From: JBKHBQ01 sp046542305
GTDB taxonomy: Bacteria; Bacteroidota; Bacteroidia; Bacteroidales; 4484-276
DNA: 12,495 nucleotides
Reading direction: 5' to 3'
Assembly: GCA_046542305.1 (NCBI GenBank)
Contig: JBKHBQ010000102.1
Location: 1 to 12,495, forward strand
Shown here: positions 1 to 6,939 of the stretch, piece after piece
How the letters are laid out: each line of letters starts with the position of its first letter
How positions within the stretch are numbered: the stretch's first letter is position 1
Made by a program: the position numbers and the translations under genes
The notes under the pieces: generated by a model
Databases searched by the model: none
Told to the model about the DNA's origin: nothing
What the model saw: the letters and a program-made list of their open reading frames with translations, nothing else

Positions 1-558
1 AAATTTGATAAATCCCAGTTCCTGCCCCTGCTCAATCATTTGTTCTTCTTCGGCATAGCAAATGATACGCTGTGCCACTGCGCCTGCAATCTGGCGAAGG
101 AGAATCTGCGAACCGTTATTCCTTTCAAGAACAATGGTGGTACGCTCGTTGAGATCGGATGATTTGGGATGCCAGGCCACCAGGAAACGTCCCGGATGAT
201 GGCGGTAATACACGATTTTCCCGCTGACGGGATACCAGTTTTTATGTACGTTGTTGGGCGACATGAAAATTGACAGCAACAACCGGCGGTCCTTAAAATA
301 TTCGGTTTCTTCCACTTCATCGATGTAAACCACCTTCCCGTCGGCTGGCGACAGCAGAAGGGTATCGTCGATTTCAACTGCACGCAGGGGGTTTCGAAAA
401 AACCTGACGATAAAAGCAAAAAAGATCAGCGCGGCTGCGTAAATGATGTAATGAATGAACGTTTGCCGCGGAACATTGAGGTTGATAATTACCACGGCCA
501 GCGCCAGCACCACAAATATGATGAATATGATCTTATAGCCTTCCTTGTGTATTTTCAT
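1..558 (-). CDS. psd: Phosphatidylserine decarboxylase proenzyme, 3' end cut by window edge
   Basis: Converts phosphatidylserine to phosphatidylethanolamine at the inner membrane using a pyruvoyl group made by self-cleavage. I translated it by hand, because the frame stays open through base 1 and covers 186 codons. The start ATG at 558 gives MKIHKEGYK, typical of the short bacterial/archaeal-type enzyme of about 220 residues. Two hydrophobic segments lie at about residues 9-26 and 36-52. SPADGKVVY (70-78) carries the presumed catalytic Asp, and MSPNNVHKNWYP (99-110) carries the conserved His. The visible part ends in LGFIKF, just where the family has the Gly-Ser self-cleavage site, so the pyruvoyl-forming serine should lie immediately beyond the window. 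It starts 5 bp after cdsA, which supplies the CDP-diacylglycerol for phosphatidylserine synthesis. The serine transferase pssA may follow outside the window, which is an inference. Confidence 0.9.
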   Translation of the reverse strand, partial: MKIHKEGYKIIFIIFVVLALAVVIINLNVPRQTFIHYIIYAAALIFFAFIVRFFRNPLRAVEIDDTLLLSPADGKVVYIDEVEETEYFKDRRLLLSIFMSPNNVHKNWYPVSGKIVYYRHHPGRFLVAWHPKSSDLNERTTIVLERNNGSQILLRQIAGAVAQRIICYAEEEQMIEQGQELGFIKF

Positions 559-563
559 CCGGA

Positions 564-1385
564 TCAGTGAATTAAAATCATGTAAACAAATACAGCCGGC
601 GCCGACAGCAGCACCGCATCAAAACGGTCGAGCAGGCCGCCATGTCCGGGCAGCAGGCTACCGGAGTCTTTTACCTTGAGGTTGCGCTTGAACATCGACT
701 CGACCAGGTCGCCAAAAGTACCAAAAATCATGATAAGCAAAGCCATCATAAGCCATTCGAGCAATGTGAAAGCCGTAAAGTAGATGGAAATGACCCAGGC
801 TGCAGCCATGCCAAAAATGAATCCGCCGATGGTTCCTTCCCAGGTTTTTTTAGGCGAAATCCGCTCGAACAGCCGGGTACGCCCGATCGTAATCCCCGTA
901 AGGAAGGCGAAGGTATCGTTAGCCCACAGAATGACAAAAAATCCCAACAACACCCCGGGATGATAATTGCCGGGGATAAATTCGGGATTAAAGAAAAAAT
1001 TCAGGATCGCGAAGGGCAGGCCGACGTAAACCACACCCAGCAGCGTAACTGCTATGTTCAGAAAAGGCTTTTCTGTTTTCCTGTACATTTCCCAAATGGT
1101 GATCAGCACGGGAATGATCAGGTTGATAAAAAGCAACTCCTCCCTGAGGTAATCCATGGAAACTGCCGCGGCCGTGACAAATAAAAGCCCGGCCGAGAAC
1201 AATCCGGGAAACATTTGTACACATACCTCGCGGCGCAGGTTTACCAGCCTGTAAAACTCCAGGATGGCGGCTATTGTGATCAGGAAAAACAGGGCCGAAA
1301 AGGCTTCGTGGCACCACAGGATGGAGCCGATGATCGCAATGACAAATACCGCACCTGTAAGCGTACGTGAAATAAAATTACTCAC
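564..1385 (-). CDS. cdsA: Phosphatidate cytidylyltransferase (CDP-diacylglycerol synthase)
   Basis: Makes CDP-diacylglycerol from phosphatidic acid and CTP, the branch point to all phospholipids, in the inner membrane. The 273-residue protein is almost all membrane segments. It carries the family signature at residues 230-256 (S-M-F-K-R, then K-D-S, then GHGGLLDRFD), preceded by the polar active-site stretch ND (156-157) and SPKKTWEG (178-185). I chose the GTG at 1385, which gives MSNFISRTLTG. An ATG at 1454 in the same frame would add 23 polar residues that lie entirely inside the upstream DUF2007 gene and look like its out-of-frame shadow. With the GTG start, the gene overlaps the end of the DUF2007 gene by 8 bp, suggesting translational coupling. 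psd follows 5 bp downstream. Identity is certain; the start is likely but not proven. Confidence 0.95.
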   Translation of the reverse strand: MSNFISRTLTGAVFVIAIIGSILWCHEAFSALFFLITIAAILEFYRLVNLRREVCVQMFPGLFSAGLLFVTAAAVSMDYLREELLFINLIIPVLITIWEMYRKTEKPFLNIAVTLLGVVYVGLPFAILNFFFNPEFIPGNYHPGVLLGFFVILWANDTFAFLTGITIGRTRLFERISPKKTWEGTIGGFIFGMAAAWVISIYFTAFTLLEWLMMALLIMIFGTFGDLVESMFKRNLKVKDSGSLLPGHGGLLDRFDAVLLSAPAVFVYMILIH

Positions 1386-1587
1386 TTTTGTTCTGCTCGC
1401 TGATGATCTGTTTGGCGCGACCGGCATTTTCATTTTCAACATAAAGCTCCACATCGCCTACCGGCAATTCAGAGTCGCGCTTGTTCATGATCACACAATT
1501 AATCCCCTGCTCTTCGAGCATGCCTTTTATGAGTTCGGCATTGTAGGGGCGTTCTACAGTATACACTTTCGTCCACTTTTCGTCCAT
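1378..1587 (-). CDS. Small DUF2007-family protein (putative signal-transducing protein)
   Basis: A 69-residue soluble protein. Its pattern is typical of DUF2007: an N-terminal strand (KVYTVERPYNAELIKGMLEE), then the alternation GINCVIMNK and VELYVENENAGRAKQII, resembling a small ferredoxin-like alpha/beta fold. No catalytic residues are evident and the biochemical role of the family is not established. It has a clear ATG at 1587. It starts 29 bp after the LUD-domain gene, and its stop codon lies 8 bp inside cdsA, so it is probably made from the same transcript and coupled to cdsA translation. Its place between a LUD protein and cdsA suggests a membrane- or stress-related accessory role, but this is inference only. 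Confidence 0.85.
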   Translation of the reverse strand: MDEKWTKVYTVERPYNAELIKGMLEEQGINCVIMNKRDSELPVGDVELYVENENAGRAKQIISEQNKSE

Positions 1588-1616
1588 ATGTTTAAATAAT
1601 TTTAATGATTAAAAAA

Positions 1617-2258
1617 TTAACCGGCCTCTACCAAAAGCACGTACAAATCGCGCGGGCCGTGTGCCCCCATTACGAGTGTTTTTTCGATGTCGGCTGTACG
1701 GCTCGGGCCGGTGATCATGGTAACAGAAGAAGGAATCCTGTTGTCGTATTTTTCCTTCAGCAAGAGAATGGCATCCTTGATATCGATCACCAGTTGGGAA
1801 GTTTCGGCAATGATGATGTGTGTTTCGGGCAGCACACTCAGCCTGCGTCCGGAAAGCTGCCGCGACGATACCATCACACTGCCCAGCCGGGCAATGAGGC
1901 ATTCGCAATAGCTGATGCCGATGTCGACCTTTTCCAGCGATCCTGCATGGTCGATAAAAGGAATTTCGTGTTCTTCCAGCAATGGCTTGAGGCTCTGTTC
2001 AAAGCAATACACCTCACCGTTTTTATCACGGCTGACGATATACTTCAGCTTTTCCGCCAGGTCGGTCCGATCTTCACAATACACAAACTTGCCCGCCACC
2101 CGGGTGAATTCCTGCGCGAAAGTTACATCGGGAGTTTCGCGCATAGGCGCATATACCGAGGTTTCGAAATCAAGGTCGGGATAAGGATTGGCAGCCTTAT
2201 CGATCAAAGCATTGCGTATGCTTTTAAAGATCTTCTCCCGTGTGGTGGTTTCGTTCAT
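1617..2258 (-). CDS. LUD-domain protein, LutC/YkgG family
   Basis: A 213-residue protein of the LUD (lactate utilization) family. The hallmark is near the C-terminus: TGPSRTADIEKTLVMGAHGP (about residues 183-202), followed by the LYVLLV strand. GISYCECLIARLGSVMVSS (about 115-133) matches the conserved central strand and turn. In Bacillus, LutC works with iron-sulfur proteins LutA and LutB in L-lactate oxidation. Neither partner is present here, so calling it a lactate gene would be unsafe. The ATG at 2258 is preferred over an in-frame TTG at 2264. It sits 21 bp after ftsH and 29 bp before the DUF2007 gene. A stand-alone LUD gene between ftsH and cdsA is, to my knowledge, a recurring arrangement in Bacteroidota, which suggests a housekeeping role not yet defined. 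Confidence 0.88.
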   Translation of the reverse strand: MNETTTREKIFKSIRNALIDKAANPYPDLDFETSVYAPMRETPDVTFAQEFTRVAGKFVYCEDRTDLAEKLKYIVSRDKNGEVYCFEQSLKPLLEEHEIPFIDHAGSLEKVDIGISYCECLIARLGSVMVSSRQLSGRRLSVLPETHIIIAETSQLVIDIKDAILLLKEKYDNRIPSSVTMITGPSRTADIEKTLVMGAHGPRDLYVLLVEAG

Positions 2259-2279
2259 GATCAATCGTTGCTAATTACG

Positions 2280-4472
2280 TCACTTGGATGAGCCGGATTT
2301 TTTTTCGTTTTCATAAACCACTTCTGAATCGTCCTCATCGTTCTTTGCCGGTTTTTTTGGATCTTCTGTTTCAGAATCACCGTTTTCTTCGGCTTTTTTC
2401 TCTTCGGCAATGCGGATCTCTTCCTTCATCTGGCGCAGCTTTTCCTTCATGCGCTTACGTTCTTCTTCACGTTCTTTTTCGCGCTCCACGTCCTTCCTGA
2501 AGGTACGCGGTCCGAAAATCTTTTCGAGGTCTTCACGGAAGATCACCTCCCGCTCGAGCAGCACCTGTGCCAGTTGATCCACTTTGTCCTTATTTTCTTT
2601 CAGCAGCTTCAGCGCACGCTGATAGGCTTCTTCGGCCAGGCTATGCACTTCCTGATCGATGATTTCGGCGGTTTTCTCACTGTATGGCTTGGTGATGGCA
2701 TATTCCTGCTGACCGGTAGAATCGTAAAAACTGATGTTTCCGATCTTTTTGTTCAGCCCGAAATACGAAACCATGGCATATGCCTGCTTGGTCACCTTTT
2801 CGAGATCGTTGAGTGCGCCGGTTGAAATTTCACCGAAATTCACCTCCTCGGAGGCACGGCCACCCAATGCGGCGGTCATTTCGTCGAACATCTGGTTGAA
2901 GGTTGTGATCTGCCTTTCTTCGGGCAGGTACCATGCTGCACCCAGCGCTTTTCCGCGTGGCACAATGGTTACTTTCACCAGCGGTGAGGCGTGTTCCAGC
3001 AGCCAGCTTACGGCAGCATGACCGGATTCGTGATAGGCAATGATTTTCTTTTCTTCCTGCGAAATGATCTTGTTTCGCTTTTCCAGGCCGCCGATGATCC
3101 GGTCGATGGCATCCATAAAATCCTGCTTATCCACTGTCTTTTTGCCTTTTCTTGCTCCGATCAGCGCGGCTTCGTTACATACGTTGGCAATATCGGCGCC
3201 GGAGAAGCCGGGCGTTTGTTTTGCCAGAAAATCCACATCCACCGATTCGTCGAATTTGATGGGCTTAAGGTGAACCAGGAAAATGGCCTTACGTTCTTCG
3301 ATGTCCGGGAGTTCCACATGAATCTGGCGGTCGAACCGTCCGGCGCGCAGCAGGGCGCGGTCAAGAATATCGGCGCGGTTGGTGGCGGCAAGAATGATTA
3401 CACCGGCATTGGTACTGAATCCATCCATTTCCGTAAGGAGCTGGTTCAATGTATTTTCACGCTCGTCGTTGGCGCCGGTGAGCGGATTGCGGCCGCGGGC
3501 ACGGCCGATAGCGTCTATCTCATCGATAAAAATGATACACGGCGCCTTGTCCTTGGCCTGCCTGAAAAGGTCCCGAACACGGGAAGCGCCCACACCGACA
3601 AACATCTCCACAAAATCGGAACCCGAGATGGAGAAAAACGGCACATTGGCTTCGCCGGCCACACTTTTGGCCAACAAGGTTTTACCTGTACCGGGAGGGC
3701 CAACCAGCAATGCACCTTTTGGGATCTTACCGCCCAGTTCGGTATATTTTTTCGGATTTTTAAGGAAATCCACAATCTCCATTACCTCCACCTTTGCTTC
3801 TTCCAGCCCGGCCACATCCTTGAAAGTCACCTTTACGTTGGTGTCTTTATCGAACAAAGTGGCCTTGGATTTGCCGATGTTGAAGATCTGTCCGCCGCCG
3901 GCGCCGCCGCGGCTCATCATGCGCATAATGAAGATCCATATCACCACCAGCAATAACAGGGGCAGAATCCAACTCAGCACTTCGCCGGTCCAGTTGTGTC
4001 GGATTTCGTTCTGGATGTAAACGGGATCGGACACCCCTTCCTGGGCCTGCTCCACGTCGTCTTCGAATGATTCCACCGAACCGATGGTATAAATATACTG
4101 CGGTGCTTTGCCGAACAATTCACTCTGGTTCTGATCGACAACTTCCTGGTATCTGGATTTGGAAAGTTTATCAGGTTTGATATAAACTTCCGCAAATTCG
4201 CGGTTGACCAGCACGATCTTACTCACGTCCTGATCCTTCAGCATTTCTTTCAGGTCACCCCAGGTGGTTTCTTTTACATTGCTATCGTTATTAAAAAAGA
4301 AAATAGCAATGAAAATAAAGGCGATAATGGTGTAAATCCAGTAGAAATTAAATTTCCCTTTATTTCCGCCACCAGCCGACTTTTTGCCCGGATTTATCAG
4401 GTTCTTAAACGGGTCATGCTTCTGATCCCTGCCCTGCTGCTGTGTATCTTTATTTCTGTTTTCTTCAGCCAT
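2280..4472 (-). CDS. ftsH: ATP-dependent zinc metalloprotease FtsH
   Basis: Membrane-anchored AAA+ protease that extracts and degrades membrane and short-lived cytosolic proteins. The order in its 730 residues is: polar N-terminal extension (1-40), membrane helix about 42-60, periplasmic domain, second helix about 165-185, and a Gly-rich linker. The AAA domain follows, with Walker A GPPGTGKT (258-265), pore loop MFVGVG (290-295), Walker B IIFIDEID (313-320) and second region of homology with arginine fingers R379 and R382. The zinc site is HESGH (481-485), with the likely third ligand D556. All key residues are intact. It is longer than E. coli FtsH (about 644 residues), mainly because of the N-terminal extension and a charged, probably coiled-coil tail (about 660-730). 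The ATG at 4472 has an AAGGAG-like sequence about 12 bp upstream, overlapping the end of rsfS 18 bp away. Lipid-synthesis genes follow in the same operon. Confidence 0.98.
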   Translation of the reverse strand: MAEENRNKDTQQQGRDQKHDPFKNLINPGKKSAGGGNKGKFNFYWIYTIIAFIFIAIFFFNNDSNVKETTWGDLKEMLKDQDVSKIVLVNREFAEVYIKPDKLSKSRYQEVVDQNQSELFGKAPQYIYTIGSVESFEDDVEQAQEGVSDPVYIQNEIRHNWTGEVLSWILPLLLLVVIWIFIMRMMSRGGAGGGQIFNIGKSKATLFDKDTNVKVTFKDVAGLEEAKVEVMEIVDFLKNPKKYTELGGKIPKGALLVGPPGTGKTLLAKSVAGEANVPFFSISGSDFVEMFVGVGASRVRDLFRQAKDKAPCIIFIDEIDAIGRARGRNPLTGANDERENTLNQLLTEMDGFSTNAGVIILAATNRADILDRALLRAGRFDRQIHVELPDIEERKAIFLVHLKPIKFDESVDVDFLAKQTPGFSGADIANVCNEAALIGARKGKKTVDKQDFMDAIDRIIGGLEKRNKIISQEEKKIIAYHESGHAAVSWLLEHASPLVKVTIVPRGKALGAAWYLPEERQITTFNQMFDEMTAALGGRASEEVNFGEISTGALNDLEKVTKQAYAMVSYFGLNKKIGNISFYDSTGQQEYAITKPYSEKTAEIIDQEVHSLAEEAYQRALKLLKENKDKVDQLAQVLLEREVIFREDLEKIFGPRTFRKDVEREKEREEERKRMKEKLRQMKEEIRIAEEKKAEENGDSETEDPKKPAKNDEDDSEVVYENEKKSGSSK

Positions 4473-4490
4473 TTTTTAAAATAATCTCCT

Positions 4491-4859
4491 TTATGCTTCA
4501 ATAGTAATGGTTTTGGCGTCTGCCCAAAGTCCTTCGAGGTTGTAGAACCGGCGGGTTTGTTCGTTAAATACGTGCACCACCACGTCTACATAATCCAGCA
4601 GAATCCATTCCGCATTTTGATACCCTTCTTTATGCCAGGGATTTATACCTGCATTTTTCTTCACATTTTCCTCCACGAAAGAGGCAATAGCTTCCACCTG
4701 TGTACGGGAATTTCCATGGCAAATGATGAAGTCGTTGCAAACGGAATTTTCTATTTCACTCAGGTCGAGATCCACAATCTCATTTCCTTTTTTTTCCTGA
4801 ATACCCTGAATTACCAGTTCTTTAATGTTGATAGTTTCTTCCGGTTTTTGTTTTATCAT
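4491..4859 (-). CDS. rsfS: Ribosomal silencing factor RsfS (YbeB/Iojap family)
   Basis: Binds uL14 on the large ribosomal subunit and blocks subunit joining when nutrients are short. Its 122 residues are the usual family length. The fold is visible in order: EIVDLDLSEIENSVCNDFII (27-46), the conserved GNSRTQVEAIA helix (49-59), WHKEGYQNAEWILLDYVDVV (75-94), then VHVFNEQTRRFYNLEGLW (95-112). The last stretch is the most diagnostic part. The ATG is at 4859. It is the first gene of the leftward operon, with ftsH 18 bp downstream. A run of eight A residues (coding strand, 4788-4795) sits in the QEKKG codons, which is AT-rich coding but a possible slippage point. Confidence 0.95.
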   Translation of the reverse strand: MIKQKPEETINIKELVIQGIQEKKGNEIVDLDLSEIENSVCNDFIICHGNSRTQVEAIASFVEENVKKNAGINPWHKEGYQNAEWILLDYVDVVVHVFNEQTRRFYNLEGLWADAKTITIEA

Positions 4860-5053
4860 TTAATATTTCTAATATTTTCAAACAAAAGTAACTATTTTTG
4901 AACACTTGTTGTTTTTTCGACATTATTGACTTTTTCTTACATTCAAGCGTTTTTCAGTTATGTTGAACAAAAATGATGCCTCATTCGTCTCACCATCAAA
5001 AACCAACTCCCACAGGTTCATCAAATAAACCCACGGAAATATAATATGTTCAT
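4860..5053. other. Divergent intergenic region between rsfS and birA
   Basis: This 194-bp AT-rich gap separates the leftward rsfS operon from the rightward birA operon, so it should hold promoters for both. I see two TAnnTTTG-type boxes almost back to back, one per strand (minus 4890-4883, plus 4893-4900). Neither has a good TTG element at the expected distance upstream. A 22-codon ORF on the plus strand (4960-5028) has no family resemblance and no ribosome binding site, so I do not call it a gene. I find no clear hairpin, riboswitch or palindromic operator. Confidence 0.6.
4883..4890 (-). promoter_or_regulatory. Possible -7 promoter element for the rsfS-ftsH operon
   Basis: The minus strand reads TACTTTTG here, matching the Bacteroidota housekeeping -7 consensus TAnnTTTG, about 24 bp upstream of the rsfS start. 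The matching -33 TTG is not evident, so this is a weak prediction based on one half of the promoter. Confidence 0.35.
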
Positions 5054-5803
5054 ATGACAATCACTGATTCGATGATGTACCGATTGCACGAAACCGATTC
5101 CACCAATTTCGAGGCTGAGCGGCTCCTGGCAACATCGCGACCTGCTGAAGGAACGGTTATTCTGGCAGACTTTCAGCAGTCGGGCAAGGGACTGGGGACA
5201 AACCGCTGGGAAAGCAGAAGGAGCGAAAACATCCTGATGAGCCTCATCCTGTACCCTGACTTTCTTCCCACCGAAAGCCAGTTTATGCTTAACAAGGTTA
5301 CTTCACTTGCCGTGGCCGCCTGTACGAAAAAATTCCTTCCCCGGGCCGGCATCCGCATCAAATGGCCCAATGACATTTACGCCGGGTATGGCAAAATTGC
5401 AGGGATATTGATTAAAAATACCATTTCAGGAATTGCATTTCAACATGCCATTGCCGGCATCGGGCTGAACGTGAATCAGCAAAGTTTCAGCGCGGAGATT
5501 CCGAATCCTGTTTCGATGGCGGGGATTGCGGGCAAACCTTTCCGGCGCGGGGAGGTAATTGATGTTTTGCTGGCTGAATTCAATCGCCATTATCAACTGC
5601 TCAAAAAAGGTGATTATCAACTCCTCGACCGGAAATATCTTGATAATCTGTTGAACTATAGCCGCCCTGCATTGTATAATGATGGAGGGCAGAACTTCAG
5701 CGGAATTATACGCGGGGTGGATGAATTTGGCCACCTCAGGCTCGAAACCGACGCAGGGATGAAGCTCTACGCTATGAAAGAAATTAAATTCGTACCGGAA
5801 TAA
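5054..5803 (+). CDS. birA: Biotin--[acetyl-CoA-carboxylase] ligase (no DNA-binding domain)
   Basis: Activates biotin with ATP to biotinyl-5'-AMP and attaches it to a lysine of biotin carboxyl carrier proteins. The 249-residue protein has no N-terminal helix-turn-helix, so it is a ligase only, unlike the 321-residue E. coli BirA repressor. Recognisable parts are HETDSTNFEA (12-21), the glycine-rich biotinyl-AMP loop QQSGKGLGTNRW (41-52), IRIKWPNDI (100-108), GKIAGILI (113-120) with the expected active lysine K114, and GIGLNVN (135-141). A small SH3-like C-terminal domain follows. The loop is unusual: the E. coli GRGRRG arginines correspond here to Lys45 and Leu47. The ATG at 5054 fits the family start; two in-frame ATGs 18-21 bp later are possible alternatives. 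The Nif3-family gene follows 12 bp downstream, suggesting an operon. Confidence 0.93.
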   Translation: MTITDSMMYRLHETDSTNFEAERLLATSRPAEGTVILADFQQSGKGLGTNRWESRRSENILMSLILYPDFLPTESQFMLNKVTSLAVAACTKKFLPRAGIRIKWPNDIYAGYGKIAGILIKNTISGIAFQHAIAGIGLNVNQQSFSAEIPNPVSMAGIAGKPFRRGEVIDVLLAEFNRHYQLLKKGDYQLLDRKYLDNLLNYSRPALYNDGGQNFSGIIRGVDEFGHLRLETDAGMKLYAMKEIKFVPE

Positions 5804-5815
5804 AAGCTGATACAG

Positions 5816-6910
5816 ATGAAAATAAAAAACATTACCGCCGCCATCGAAGAATTTGCACCGCTTAGCCTGCAGGAATCCTACGACAATGCCGGACTTATCA
5901 TTGGCAACCCGGAAGCCGAAACCGAAAGGGCACTCATCACTTTGGATGTAACCGAGGGCGTAATTGCAGAAGCCGTAAAAACCGGCAGCAAACTCATCGT
6001 TGCACATCATCCGCTGATTTTCGGAGGCCTGAAAAAGATCAACATGAGTAATCCTGTGGAAAGGATGGTTACCGAATGCATCAGGAATGGCATTGCCGTA
6101 TATGCAGCACATACCAACCTGGACAATGTACGGCAGGGCGTAAATGCCATGATGGCCGACAAAGTGGGGCTGCAAAACCTGCGCATCCTTTCGCCGGTAG
6201 GCGGGATGCTGCGCAAACTGGTGGTTTTCTGCCCGTCGTCGCATGCCCCCAGGGTACGCGAGGCGCTGTTTGCGGCCGGTGCCGGAAATATCGGCAATTA
6301 CGACAGTTGCAGTTTCAACCTGATGGGTGAGGGTACATTTCGTGCCGGAGAAGGCAGTGATCCTTTCGTTGGCAACATTGGCGAACTGCATGTGGAACAG
6401 GAAGAACGGATTGAAGTGATCTTTCCAACCTGGCTTCAGCCGACGTTGATCCGTGCTATGCTGACGGCGCATCCTTATGAAGAAGTGGCCTACGACATTT
6501 ACCCGCTCGAAAACCGATACGATCAGGCAGGCGCGGGTATGATCGGCGAGTTGGAAATACCCGAAAATACCATCGATTTCCTGAAAAGGATAAAGCAAAG
6601 CTTTGGTTGCGGCAGCATCCGCCACACCGAACCCGTGAAGGAAAAGGTGAGCAGAATTGCCATCTGTGGCGGAAGCGGCAGCTTTTTAACCGCTCAGGCC
6701 ATGAAATCAGGGGCCGATGTGTTCATTACCGGTGATGTTAAATATCATGCCTTTTTTGAAGCCGACCGAAAGATGGTGATTGCCGACATCGGGCATTACG
6801 AAAGTGAGCAGTTTACCAAGGAATTATTAATGAACATTATAAAGAAAAAATTTTCTACCTTTGCCGTCCAAATTTCGGAGGTAGAAACCAATCCGATACA
6901 CTATCTTTGA
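5816..6910 (+). CDS. Nif3-like dinuclear metal center protein (YqfO type)
   Basis: A 364-residue member of the widely conserved Nif3/DUF34 family, which holds two metal ions; its cellular function is still debated (GTP cyclohydrolase I type 2-like annotations rest on weak ground). Metal-ligand motifs are IVAHHPLIF (61-69, His64 and His65), HTNLDN (99-104, Asp103), GDVKYHAFF (306-314) and DIGHYESEQF (324-333, His327 and Glu331). Between the two halves is an inserted domain at about residues 130-235, the PII/CutA-like insert of the YqfO subtype, including AHPYEEVAYDIYPLE (218-232). That makes it longer than the roughly 250-residue E. coli YbgI form. All expected ligands are present. It starts 12 bp after the biotin ligase and ends 29 bp before the zinc-ribbon gene, a pairing common in Bacteroidota. 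Confidence 0.93.
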   Translation: MKIKNITAAIEEFAPLSLQESYDNAGLIIGNPEAETERALITLDVTEGVIAEAVKTGSKLIVAHHPLIFGGLKKINMSNPVERMVTECIRNGIAVYAAHTNLDNVRQGVNAMMADKVGLQNLRILSPVGGMLRKLVVFCPSSHAPRVREALFAAGAGNIGNYDSCSFNLMGEGTFRAGEGSDPFVGNIGELHVEQEERIEVIFPTWLQPTLIRAMLTAHPYEEVAYDIYPLENRYDQAGAGMIGELEIPENTIDFLKRIKQSFGCGSIRHTEPVKEKVSRIAICGGSGSFLTAQAMKSGADVFITGDVKYHAFFEADRKMVIADIGHYESEQFTKELLMNIIKKKFSTFAVQISEVETNPIHYL

Positions 6911-6939
6911 TAACAGAAAACGCTTAATTACAAAGCTTT

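Noticed and set aside
36..419. 127-codon minus-strand frame within psd
   Set aside because: Out of frame with the psd reading that gives SPADGKV and VHKNW, and no family match.
1600..1614. TTTTAA/TTAAAA inverted repeat between the LUD and DUF2007 genes
   Set aside because: Only A-T pairs with a three-base loop, too weak to be an intrinsic terminator; it lies within an apparent operon.
2991..3956. 321-codon plus-strand open frame opposite ftsH
   Set aside because: It lies wholly inside the AAA domain of ftsH on the opposite strand and has no recognisable domain, so it is a reading-frame shadow.
4960..5028. 22-codon plus-strand ORF in the rsfS-birA gap
   Set aside because: No ribosome binding site, no leader-peptide features such as repeated codons or an attenuator hairpin, and no recognisable sequence.
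5426..6625. 399-codon open frame on the minus strand opposite the biotin ligase and Nif3 genes
   Set aside because: It is antisense to two well-supported genes, crosses their boundary, and shows no family motif or signal sequence. The composition fits a shadow of the plus-strand codons.
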